Source: JACVRW01 sp963813495
GTDB taxonomy: Bacteria; Actinomycetota; Thermoleophilia; Solirubrobacterales; Thermoleophilaceae
Length of the DNA: 64,000 nucleotides
NCBI GenBank assembly: GCA_963813495.1
Contig: CAWEZC010000010.1
Span: 1 to 64,000, forward strand
Direction: 5' to 3'
The stretch's first letter is position 1, and each line of letters begins with the position of its first letter. The notes below the pieces were generated by a model. The model was not told the origin of the DNA. It ran no database searches and was given only the letters and a program-made list of their open reading frames with translations. Position numbers and translations under genes: made by a program. Of the stretch, positions 7,839 through 15,789 are shown piece by piece.

Positions 7839-10800
7839 ATGATCCGCGCGATCGTCCGATCGAGCCTGCGTTTCCGACTCCTGGTCGTCGGCATTGCCGT
7901 GGGAGTCATGGTCGTGGGCATCGTTCAGCTGCGCGACGCGCCGGTCGACGTGCTCCCCGAGTTCAGCCCGCCACACGCTGAGATCCAGACCGAGGCGCTC
8001 GGGCTGTCGGCAGAGGAGGTCGAGCAGCTGATCACCGTTCCGCTCGAGGCGGACCTGCTGAACGGCGTTCAGGGCGTCGACGTGATCCGCTCCGAGTCCA
8101 TTCCCGGCATGTCCTCGATCGTGCTCGTCTTCGAGCCCGGGACAGACGTCTACCGCGCCCGGCAGCTGATCCAGGAGCGCCTGACCCAGGCGCACGCCCT
8201 GCCGCACGTATCGGCACCGCCCACACTGCTCCAGCCGCTGTCGTCGTCGAGCCGCGTGCTGATGATCGGGCTGTCGTCGAACGAGCTCTCACCGATCGAG
8301 CGGTCGGTGATCGCGCGCTGGACGGTGCGGCCGCGGCTGATGGGCGTGCCCGGCGTGGCGAACGTGGCCATCTGGGGCATGCGCGACCAGCAGCTCCAGG
8401 TGCAGGTCGATCCGGAGCGGCTGCGCGCCAGGAACGTCACGCTGCCCCAGGTCATCAAGACCGCCGGGAACGCGCAGGCGGTGTCATCGCTGAGCTTCCT
8501 GGAGGGCTCGACCCCCGGCACGGGCGGTTTCATCGATACCCCGCAGCAGCGGCTTCAGGTCCGCAACGTGCTCGACCGGATCGCGAACCCCGATGCGCTC
8601 GGCAAGGTGCCCGTCGAGGAGACGGGCGGGAGGCTTCGCCTCACCGATGTGGCGGACATCAGAATCGGACACCAGCCGCTGATCGGTGACGCGGTGGTCA
8701 ATGATCGCGACGGCCTGCTGCTGGTCGTCGAGAAGTTCCCGGGCGCGAGCACGCTCGAGGTCACGGACGGAGTCGAGGAGGCGCTCGACGAGCTGCGGCC
8801 CGGGCTCACGGGCCTGCGGACGGACACCTCCGTGTTCCGGCCGGCGACCCTGATCGATGATGCCATCGACAACCTCACCCTGACGTTGATCATCGCCGGC
8901 CTGCTGCTGGCGCTGGTGCTGGCCGCCTTCCTCTTCCGGTGGCGCGCGGTGCTGATCGCCCTCGTGACCGTCCCGGTGTCGCTCGTCGCCGCGGCTCTCG
9001 TGCTCGACCTGCTCGGCGAGAGCTTCAACGCGATCTCGTTCGCCGGCCTGGCGGTGGCGATCGCCGTCGTGATCGACGACGCCGTCGTCAGCGCCGAGAA
9101 CGTCGCCAGGCGCCTGCGTGCGCAACGCGCCGACGGGCGCGACGGGTCGACCGCCGAGGTTGTCCTGCAGGCATCGCACGAGATGCGGAGCCCCTTGGCG
9201 TACGCGACGTTGATAGCGCTCCTGGCGGTGGTGCCCCTTGCCATCATGGAGGGTCGGCCCGGCGCGTTCTTCGAGCCGCTGGCGCTCGCCTATGCGCTCG
9301 CGGTGGCGGCGTCCATGCTGGTCGCGCTGACGCTCGGCCCGGCGCTGAGCCTGATGCTCTTCTCGCGGGGAGCGCCCGGAGGCCGCGGGTCTCCGCTGCT
9401 GCGGCCGCTGGCTGCGCGCTATCTGGGCGCGCTGTCACGAGTCGTCCACAGGCCGAGGGCTGCGCTCATCGCCGCGGCCGCGGCCGTGGTCGTCGGTCTC
9501 GCGTTGCTGCCGCTGCTGGGAACGTCGCTGATCCCTTCGTTCAAGGACAGGGACCTGCTGGTCCGTCTCGACGGCGAACCCGGGACGTCCAACCCGAGGA
9601 TGACCCGGATCGCCACCGACCTCAGCCGCGAGCTGCGAGCCATCCCGGGCGTGGACAACGTAGGGGCCCACGTTGGACGGGCGGTGACGGGCGACCAGGT
9701 GGTCGACGTCAACTCGGGCGAGCTTTGGGTCAGCATCGACTCGAGCGCCGACTACGACGCGACGGTGGCATCGATCGACGATGTGGTCGACCGCACGCGC
9801 AGCGTCGATCGCGAAGTCGTCAGCTATTCGGCGCAGAAGATCAGGGACGTCGGAGCGCTGGGCCAGGCCGACAAGGGGGTCTCGGGCAACGACCTCAACG
9901 TGCTCACCGGCTCCGACGACCCGCTCGTCGTCCGCATCTACGGCCAGGACCTGGCCACCCTCAGGCGCGAGGCAAGCAAGGTGCACGGGATCGTGTCCCA
10001 GGTCGACGGTGTCGCAAACCCGCGCCTCGAGCTGCCGGTGACTCAGCCGACCATCGAGATCGAGACCGACCTCGACAGGGCACAGCGCTTCGGCGTCAAG
10101 CCGGGCGACGTGCGCCGCGCCGCGGCCACCCTGGTGCAGGGGATCCAGGTCGGAAGTGTCTTCGAGCAGCAGAAGGTCTTCGAGGTGGTCGTGAAGGGCG
10201 TGCCGGCCACGCGCAACAGCGTGGCGAGCGTACGCAACCTGCTGATCGACGGCCCCGACGGCGGTCACCTACGACTGAGCCAGGTTGCCGACGTGCAGGT
10301 TGCAGCGCGGCCGATCGTCATCGACCGCGACGCGGTCTCGCGCCACATCGACATCGTGGCGGGCGTCAGCGGGCGCAGCCTCGGCTCGGTGGCCACCGAG
10401 ATCCAGGACCGCCTGGCCAAAGTCAGCTTCCCGCTCGAGTATCACGCCGAGGTGCTGCAGGAGACCACCGGCGAGGAGCTCGGCGGCACGCAGATGATCG
10501 CCTTCGCGATCGCCGCCGCGATCGCAGCCTTCCTGCTCCTGCAGGCCGCCTTCAGGAGCTGGCGTTTGGCGACGCTGGTCCTCCTGACCCTCCCGGTGGC
10601 GCTGGTGGGCGGCGTGCCGGCGGCGCTCATCGGCGGCGAGCTGTCGCTCGGGTCGTTGATCGGCTTCCTGGCGCTGCTCGGGCTCGCCGCTCGTACAGGA
10701 GTCGTGCTGATATTTCACTTCCAGGACCTCGAGCGCGAGGGCGAGAGCTTCGGCCCCGAGCTGATCGAGCGCGGAGCGCGGGACCGGTTCGTGCCGCTCC

Positions 10801-11069
10801 TGACCTCCGCGCTCGCAACGGCTGTGGTGATGCTCCCGTTCGTGATCGCCGGGAGCCGGCCCGGTCTCGAAGTCGTGCACCCGATGGCCGTGGTCGTGCT
10901 TGGTGGACTCGTGACGTCGATTCTGCTGAGCCTCTTCGTGCTGCCCACGCTCTACCTGCGCTTAGGCGGCCGCCAGCCAGCCGCCTCCCCCGAGGAGGAT
11001 CTGCTGCAACGCTGGGCCGGCGCCGAGCCCGTGCCGGCAAAGGCCGGGGAGCATGAGACGGCCATCTAG
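7839..11069 (+). CDS. CusA/CzcA-family RND efflux transporter, first copy
   Basis: I start at the ATG at 7839 (MIRAIVRSS), 59 bases after the Vgb-like gene; the frame opens earlier inside that gene. The 1076-residue product has the RND layout: a helix at about 12-30, a periplasmic-type domain with DVLPEFSPPHAEIQTEA, a helix bundle with the paired acidic motif VVIDDAVV in TM4, a second large loop, and a second bundle. These features match the heavy-metal and multidrug HME/RND group. It is co-transcribed with the lipoprotein adaptor, whose start overlaps its last 17 bases, and with a second RND gene. The substrate is not evident. Confidence 0.9.
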   Translation: MIRAIVRSSLRFRLLVVGIAVGVMVVGIVQLRDAPVDVLPEFSPPHAEIQTEALGLSAEEVEQLITVPLEADLLNGVQGVDVIRSESIPGMSSIVLVFEPGTDVYRARQLIQERLTQAHALPHVSAPPTLLQPLSSSSRVLMIGLSSNELSPIERSVIARWTVRPRLMGVPGVANVAIWGMRDQQLQVQVDPERLRARNVTLPQVIKTAGNAQAVSSLSFLEGSTPGTGGFIDTPQQRLQVRNVLDRIANPDALGKVPVEETGGRLRLTDVADIRIGHQPLIGDAVVNDRDGLLLVVEKFPGASTLEVTDGVEEALDELRPGLTGLRTDTSVFRPATLIDDAIDNLTLTLIIAGLLLALVLAAFLFRWRAVLIALVTVPVSLVAAALVLDLLGESFNAISFAGLAVAIAVVIDDAVVSAENVARRLRAQRADGRDGSTAEVVLQASHEMRSPLAYATLIALLAVVPLAIMEGRPGAFFEPLALAYALAVAASMLVALTLGPALSLMLFSRGAPGGRGSPLLRPLAARYLGALSRVVHRPRAALIAAAAAVVVGLALLPLLGTSLIPSFKDRDLLVRLDGEPGTSNPRMTRIATDLSRELRAIPGVDNVGAHVGRAVTGDQVVDVNSGELWVSIDSSADYDATVASIDDVVDRTRSVDREVVSYSAQKIRDVGALGQADKGVSGNDLNVLTGSDDPLVVRIYGQDLATLRREASKVHGIVSQVDGVANPRLELPVTQPTIEIETDLDRAQRFGVKPGDVRRAAATLVQGIQVGSVFEQQKVFEVVVKGVPATRNSVASVRNLLIDGPDGGHLRLSQVADVQVAARPIVIDRDAVSRHIDIVAGVSGRSLGSVATEIQDRLAKVSFPLEYHAEVLQETTGEELGGTQMIAFAIAAAIAAFLLLQAAFRSWRLATLVLLTLPVALVGGVPAALIGGELSLGSLIGFLALLGLAARTGVVLIFHFQDLEREGESFGPELIERGARDRFVPLLTSALATAVVMLPFVIAGSRPGLEVVHPMAVVVLGGLVTSILLSLFVLPTLYLRLGGRQPAASPEEDLLQRWAGAEPVPAKAGEHETAI

Positions 11070-11502
11070 GCGCGGGGGGCTGGCCTTCGGCTTGCTGCTG
11101 GTCGTGGCCGCGCTGCCGTTCGCGGGATGCACCGAGGTCGAGACCGAATCCGCGACCGGCTACGAGCCCTCCAAGCTCGAGCCGGTCAAGGGAGACGGCG
11201 ACCTCCAGCGGGTGACCTTCACGGCGGAGGGGGCCAAGCGGATCGGCCTCCGAACGGCGACCGTTCGCCGCAGCGGGAAGCACACGGTCGTCCCTTACGC
11301 CGCTCTGCTGTACGACCCCGAGGGGAAGACCTATGTGTACACCAGCCCGAGCTCGCTCGAGTTCGTGCGCGCAGAGGTACAGGTGCGCCGCATCGAGGGA
11401 GATCGGACCGTGCTTTCGGGCGGTCCGCCGGTGGGCACCGAGATCGTGACGGTCGGTGCCACGGAGGTGTACGGCACCGAGCTCGAGGTCCCGAGCCATT
11501 GA
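11053..11502 (+). CDS. Minimal lipoprotein adaptor (HlyD/CusB-like) between two RND pumps
   Basis: The 149-residue product begins with RRPSRRGG, a hydrophobic segment and the lipobox LPFAGC (Cys about 26). The remainder resembles only the C-terminal beta-barrel and membrane-proximal part of RND adaptors (KRIGLRTATVRR, VPYAALLYDPEGKTYVY, GTEIVTVGATEVYG). There is no hairpin or lipoyl domain, so it is far shorter than typical 300-450 residue adaptors. It overlaps the first RND gene by 17 bases and ends 22 bases before the second. In a monoderm such a membrane-anchored mini-adaptor could serve one or both pumps; this is inference. Confidence 0.8.
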   Translation: MRRPSRRGGLAFGLLLVVAALPFAGCTEVETESATGYEPSKLEPVKGDGDLQRVTFTAEGAKRIGLRTATVRRSGKHTVVPYAALLYDPEGKTYVYTSPSSLEFVRAEVQVRRIEGDRTVLSGGPPVGTEIVTVGATEVYGTELEVPSH

Positions 11503-11524
11503 CCGGGCCGGGGAACGAACGCTA

Positions 11525-14500
11525 ATGCGCTGGATCGTGTCCAGAAGCCTGCGGTTCCGGTGGCTGGTGCTCTTCACCGCGGCGGCGATGATGGTTTTCG
11601 GCATCGCCCAGATCCCCAGCGCGAAGGTCGACGTCTTCCCCGAGTTCGCGCCGCCGCGAGTCGAGATCCAGACGATCGCCCTGGGCAACTCCTCGACAGA
11701 GGTCGAACAGCTGATCACGGTTCCGATCGAGGAGCAGCTCAACGGGCTGCCCGGACTCGACGAGCTGCGCTCGAAGTCGGTCGCCCAGCTCTCGTCGATT
11801 CAGCTCATCTTCGAGCGCGGGACCGATGAGATGCGAGCGCGGCAGCTGGTGCAGGAGCGGATCGCCCAGGTCACGCCCACCCTCCCGACCTGGGCAAGCC
11901 CACCGTGGATGATGCCGCCGCTTTCGGCGACGAGCCGGATCATGAAGATCGGGCTCTCCTCCGACGACCTGAACCTGGTCGAGATGTCGTCGGTCTCCTA
12001 CTGGAAGATCAGGCAACGCCTGCTCCGGGTCTCCGGCGTGGCGGCGGTGGACATCTACGGCGAGCGCCTGCAGCAGCGCCACGTACAGGTCGATCCGGCC
12101 AAGCTGGCGGAGAACGGTGTCTCACTGGAACGGGTGATGGAGACCAGCGCCAACGCCGTCGACGCCGGGGTGCTGGCTTACACCGAGAGCTTCGCGCCCG
12201 GCACCGGCGGGTTCGTGGAGGCGGGCGGCCAGCGCATGAACGTCCGGCACGTGCAACCGATCGTCGGGCCGGAGCAGCTCGGCGAGGTGCCCGTCGTTAA
12301 CAGGAGCGGCAGGGTGCTGCGGCTGTCCGACCTCGGCACGGTACGAGAGGCCCACCAGCCGGTCTGGGGTGCGGGCGTCGTCAACGGAGGCCCCGGTCTG
12401 CTGCTGATCGTCCAGAAGTTCCGCGGCGCCAACACCATGGAGGTGACGGAGGGGGTCGAGCAGGCGGTGGCCGAGCTGCGACCTGGGCTCCCGGGAATCG
12501 AGATCGACACCACGATCTTCCGGCCGGCCACCTTCATCGAGCAGTCGATCGACAACCTCACGAGGGCGTTGCTGATCGGCGTGCTGCTCGTGATCTTCAT
12601 CATCGTCGCCTTCCTGTTCGAGTGGCGTACGGCGTTCATCAGCCTGATCGCCATCCCGCTGTCGCTGATCGCGGCGATCTTGGTGCTCGACCTGGGCGGC
12701 AGGAGCATCAACGTGATGGTCCTGGCCGGCCTGGTGGTCGCCATCGGGGTGGTGGTGGACGACGCGATCATCGACGTGGAGAACATCGTGCGGCGGCTGC
12801 GGCGAGCACGCCTGGAGGGCAGCGACATCTCGACGTTCCGCGTCGTGCTCGACGCCTCGGTGGAGGTGCGCAGCGCGATCACTTACGCGACTGTCATCAA
12901 CGTCGTGGCGATCGTCCCTGTCTTCTTCCTGCAGGGCCTGTCGGGTTCGTTCTTCCAGCCGCTAGTGCTCTCCTACGGGCTGGCGGTGCTGGTGTCGATG
13001 CTGGTAGCGCTGACGGTCACGCCGGCGCTCTGCCTCCTCCTCCTCTCGAAGGGACAACTGCGGCAGCGCGAGTCCCCGTTGCTGCGGGCGCTGAAGCGGG
13101 GGTACGTGGCGATCCTCGAACGGGTGATCCGCCGGCCCAATCCGGCGATCGTGACGGCGGGCGTCCTCATGCTCACCGGGCTCCTGATCTATCCGACGCT
13201 CGGGTCGCAGCTGCTGCCCAACTTCAAGGAGCGGGACTTCCTGATGCACTGGCTCACCGAGCCGGCCACCGGCGCGTCGGAGGAGACACGCGTCTCGGTG
13301 AGGGCCTGCCGCGACCTGCGCGAGATCCCTGGTGTCCGAAACTGCGGCTCCCACATCGGGCAGGCGCTGATGTCGGACGAGATCTACGGCGTCTACTTCG
13401 GCGAGAACTGGATCAGCGTCAGCGAGGACGTCGACTACGACAAGACGCTCGACGCTGTCCACCGGACAGTCGAGGGCTATCCCGGGCTCTATCGCGACGT
13501 GCAGACCTACCTGAGGGAACGGATCAAGGAAGTGCTGACGGGGACGAGCGAGTCGATCGTCGTGCGCATCTTCGGCCCGGACCTGCCCGTCCTTCGCGAG
13601 AAGGCTGACGAGATCGCAAAGCGAATCGCAGAGGTCGACGGCGTGATCGACGCTCATCCGGACTTCGCAGAGGAGCTGCCGCACATCGAGGTGGAGCTGA
13701 ACCTGGCCGCGGCACGGCGCCACGGCCTCAAGCCGGGGGACGTCCGCCGGCAGTCCTCGACGCTGTTGGCCAGCGAGGAGGTCAGCGACATCTTCGACGG
13801 CGGCAAGGCTTACGACGTGCACGTCTGGAGCATCCCGTCAGCGCGCAACAGCGTGAGCGACGTCGAGACCCTCCCGATCGACACCCCGGGCGGCGAGCAT
13901 GTTCAGCTGCAGCAGGTGGCCGACGTGCGCGTGGCGCCGACTCCCAACCACATCGAGCGGGAGCTGCAGTCGCGACGCATCGACGTCGGCGCCAACGTGG
14001 AGGGTCGTGACCTCGCCTCCGTGGTCGACGAGGTCGAGGATCGCGTGGACGGCGTGAAGTTCCCGCGCGAATACCACGCGGAAGTGCTGGGGGAGTCCAC
14101 GGAGCTGAACGCCGCCCAGGACCGACTGTTCGTCTTCGGAATCGCCGCCGCGATCGCGATCTTCCTGCTGCTCCACGCGGCGTTCGGCAGCCTGCGGCTG
14201 GCGATCCTGACGTTCCTGCTACTGCCGATGGCGCTGGTGGGCGGCGTGCTCGCGGTGTGGCTCGGCGACGGCGTGCTGTCGCTCGGCTCGCTGGTCGGGT
14301 TCCTGACCGTGTTCGGCATCGCAGCACGCAACGGCATCTTGATGATCAGCCACTTCCAGCATCTCGAGCGCCACGAGGGGGAGGCCTTCGGCCCCGGGCT
14401 CGTGCTGCGCGGAGCGACCGAACGGCTCGCTCCGATCGTGATGACCGCCTCGGCGACCGGCCTGGCGCTCGTGCCCCTGGCGGTTCCGGGCGCCATCCCA

Positions 14501-14632
14501 GGCCACGAGATCGAGCACCCGATGGCGATCGTAATCCTGGGCGGCCTCCTCACCGCGACCCTGCTCAACCTGTTCGTCTTGCCTTCCCTCTACCTGCGCT
14601 TCGGGAAGGGCAGGAGGATGGGCGAGAACTAG
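11525..14632 (+). CDS. CusA/CzcA-family RND efflux transporter, second copy
   Basis: The start is the ATG at 11525 (MRWIVSRSLRFRW), 22 bases after the adaptor stop; an earlier in-frame start would lie inside the adaptor. The 1035-residue product parallels the first pump: DVFPEFAPPRVEIQT, VEQLITVPIEEQLNGLPG, VVVDDAIIDVENIVRR in TM4 and GIAARNGILMISHFQHLERHEG in the second half. The two proteins are clearly paralogous but differ enough that the duplication is old. RND pumps act as trimers driven by proton flux. Two different pumps with one adaptor suggest a heteromeric or dual-pump system. Confidence 0.9.
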   Translation: MRWIVSRSLRFRWLVLFTAAAMMVFGIAQIPSAKVDVFPEFAPPRVEIQTIALGNSSTEVEQLITVPIEEQLNGLPGLDELRSKSVAQLSSIQLIFERGTDEMRARQLVQERIAQVTPTLPTWASPPWMMPPLSATSRIMKIGLSSDDLNLVEMSSVSYWKIRQRLLRVSGVAAVDIYGERLQQRHVQVDPAKLAENGVSLERVMETSANAVDAGVLAYTESFAPGTGGFVEAGGQRMNVRHVQPIVGPEQLGEVPVVNRSGRVLRLSDLGTVREAHQPVWGAGVVNGGPGLLLIVQKFRGANTMEVTEGVEQAVAELRPGLPGIEIDTTIFRPATFIEQSIDNLTRALLIGVLLVIFIIVAFLFEWRTAFISLIAIPLSLIAAILVLDLGGRSINVMVLAGLVVAIGVVVDDAIIDVENIVRRLRRARLEGSDISTFRVVLDASVEVRSAITYATVINVVAIVPVFFLQGLSGSFFQPLVLSYGLAVLVSMLVALTVTPALCLLLLSKGQLRQRESPLLRALKRGYVAILERVIRRPNPAIVTAGVLMLTGLLIYPTLGSQLLPNFKERDFLMHWLTEPATGASEETRVSVRACRDLREIPGVRNCGSHIGQALMSDEIYGVYFGENWISVSEDVDYDKTLDAVHRTVEGYPGLYRDVQTYLRERIKEVLTGTSESIVVRIFGPDLPVLREKADEIAKRIAEVDGVIDAHPDFAEELPHIEVELNLAAARRHGLKPGDVRRQSSTLLASEEVSDIFDGGKAYDVHVWSIPSARNSVSDVETLPIDTPGGEHVQLQQVADVRVAPTPNHIERELQSRRIDVGANVEGRDLASVVDEVEDRVDGVKFPREYHAEVLGESTELNAAQDRLFVFGIAAAIAIFLLLHAAFGSLRLAILTFLLLPMALVGGVLAVWLGDGVLSLGSLVGFLTVFGIAARNGILMISHFQHLERHEGEAFGPGLVLRGATERLAPIVMTASATGLALVPLAVPGAIPGHEIEHPMAIVILGGLLTATLLNLFVLPSLYLRFGKGRRMGEN

Positions 14633-14901
14633 AAGAGCTCCTCCGAGGAGACCTGCCGCTCCTCGGGGCCGCTGCGTCGCTCCTCCGAAGGGGTGCGCTG
14701 CTGCTTGTGGAGGATGAGACGGGCCAGCGCTCCGGTGAGCTCCTCGAGATACTCCGAGATAGTGGCGTCGCCTCCCACCTCATGGAGGGACTCATCGGTT
14801 GCCCTCCAGGCCTCGTCCTCGGTCAGGCCAAAGCGCATTGCCCCCTCAAGGATCGCTTGCAGGGACGGGATCGGGGTGTGGTCTGAGTGCATCTCTCCCA
14901 T
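14629..14901 (-). CDS. Small acidic protein, unknown
   Basis: This 90-residue frame ends four bases inside the 3' end of the second RND gene on the other strand. The product is predicted helical and acidic (LTEDEAWRATDESLHEVGGD, ISEYLEELTGALARLIL) with a Glu/Arg/Ser-rich tail (TPSEERRSGPEERQ). No signal peptide or membrane segment is visible. The start at 14901 has no strong Shine-Dalgarno sequence; an ATG at 14892 is an alternative. High third-position GC supports coding. I do not recognise a family. Confidence 0.55.
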   Translation of the reverse strand: MGEMHSDHTPIPSLQAILEGAMRFGLTEDEAWRATDESLHEVGGDATISEYLEELTGALARLILHKQQRTPSEERRSGPEERQVSSEELF

Positions 14902-15048
14902 CGGCTCTTAGTACCCCACGTCGGACCGATCTACCTTGGCACCTCCACCTGAGAGCGGCCTGAGAGCGCGATGCTATGAGGCGCTGCCCACGCTAAGCCG
15001 TCCGACCACTTAGCCGGTCGATCGGAGACGGTGTAGAGGGAAGGCAAG

Positions 15049-15246
15049 ATGGCGGCCGAGGAGTACATCGACGCCGGGGAGCGCGTCGTCGTCATCCTCA
15101 ACCAGCGGGGGCGGTCGAAGGCCACGGGGATTCCCGTCGAGATGCGCTTCGCTCAAGTGTGGACGCTCCGGGACGCACAGGGGATCAGGATGCAGCTGTA
15201 CGCGAGCGTGGAGGAAGCAGTCGAAGCCGTGCGGCTGTCGGAGTAG
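15049..15246 (+). pseudogene. C-terminal fragment of a SnoaL-like (NTF2-fold) protein
   Basis: The 65-residue frame matches only the last two strands of the SnoaL-like family: AAEEYIDAGERVVVI, then VEMRFAQVWTLRD, IRMQLYASVEEAVEAV and LSE. A complete member is about 130 residues (compare the intact one at 22718-23131), so the N-terminal half is missing. A start with GAGGGAAGG upstream is present, so a short product could still be made. No sequence resembling the missing half is visible upstream. A truncated remnant is the likeliest reading. Confidence 0.6.
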
Positions 15247-15249
15247 GCG

Positions 15250-15285
15250 ATGTCGCAGGAGAACGTGGAACTGGTGCGGCCGGCA
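15250..15285 (+). pseudogene. N-terminal stub of a second SnoaL-like gene
   Basis: Three bases after the preceding fragment an ATG opens with MSQENVELVR, the usual first residues of SnoaL-like proteins in Solirubrobacterales-type genomes. After about 12 codons the similarity stops (PATRGSTSQPAG) and the frame runs as a shadow through minus-strand genes. This looks like the 5' end of a second tandem copy lost by deletion. Confidence 0.5.
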
Positions 15286-15366
15286 ACGCGGGGTTCAACT
15301 TCTCAGCCGGCTGGCCGCACAGCCTGGAGCGGTAGTCGTCGCGGGTTCTCTGTGCGCGAGCGATCC

Positions 15367-15789
15367 TCAGGGCGCCGGATCGGCTTCGCCCGCGTCCGTG
15401 GTGAGCGGCGCGAACGCCTGGGCGCGGGCGTAGAGCTTGTAGAGCCGCAGCTCGTCGGAGAAGCCGGTGGCACACACCCGCTGGAAGATTCGGTACGCCG
15501 CCTCGTCGGAGAGGTCCGACTCGGCCGACTTCGAGCTCTGCGGCGTGAGCTGACCGCGGATGTCCCTGATCGTCGCGTAGCGCCGCTCCACCGAGCCGCC
15601 GTGCCAGTCTCGGCAGTTCGCGAACTGGGCCGTGGAATTTCCACTCATCAGGCCCACTCCCCGGATGTCGACCGGGGCGTCCCTGTCACGGCCGGCGGCG
15701 CCGTCGTCGTTCGCTCCGCAAGCCGGCAGCGCGACTGCGGCGGCCGCGAGCAGGAGCATGGCGAGGCCGGCGCGGCTCGCTCGCCTCAA
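15367..15789 (-). CDS. Small lipoprotein coupled to the beta-helix protein
   Basis: I start at the TTG at 15789, which overlaps the upstream stop as TTGA and gives RRASRAGLAM followed by a hydrophobic stretch and lipobox ALPAC. An in-frame ATG at 15759 (MLLLAAAAV) would also leave the lipobox but lacks basic residues. The mature part is about 115 residues, with DWHGGSVERRYATIRDIRG, LSDEAAYRIFQRVC and two Cys that could pair. It is hydrophilic and of unknown family. Coupling to the large beta-helix protein suggests a shared surface role. Confidence 0.65.
   Translation of the reverse strand: MRRASRAGLAMLLLAAAAVALPACGANDDGAAGRDRDAPVDIRGVGLMSGNSTAQFANCRDWHGGSVERRYATIRDIRGQLTPQSSKSAESDLSDEAAYRIFQRVCATGFSDELRLYKLYARAQAFAPLTTDAGEADPAP

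Noticed and set aside
8939..11056. 705-codon open frame on the plus strand inside the first RND gene
   Set aside because: Out-of-frame shadow of a clear RND transporter; Arg/Gly/Ala-biased composition.
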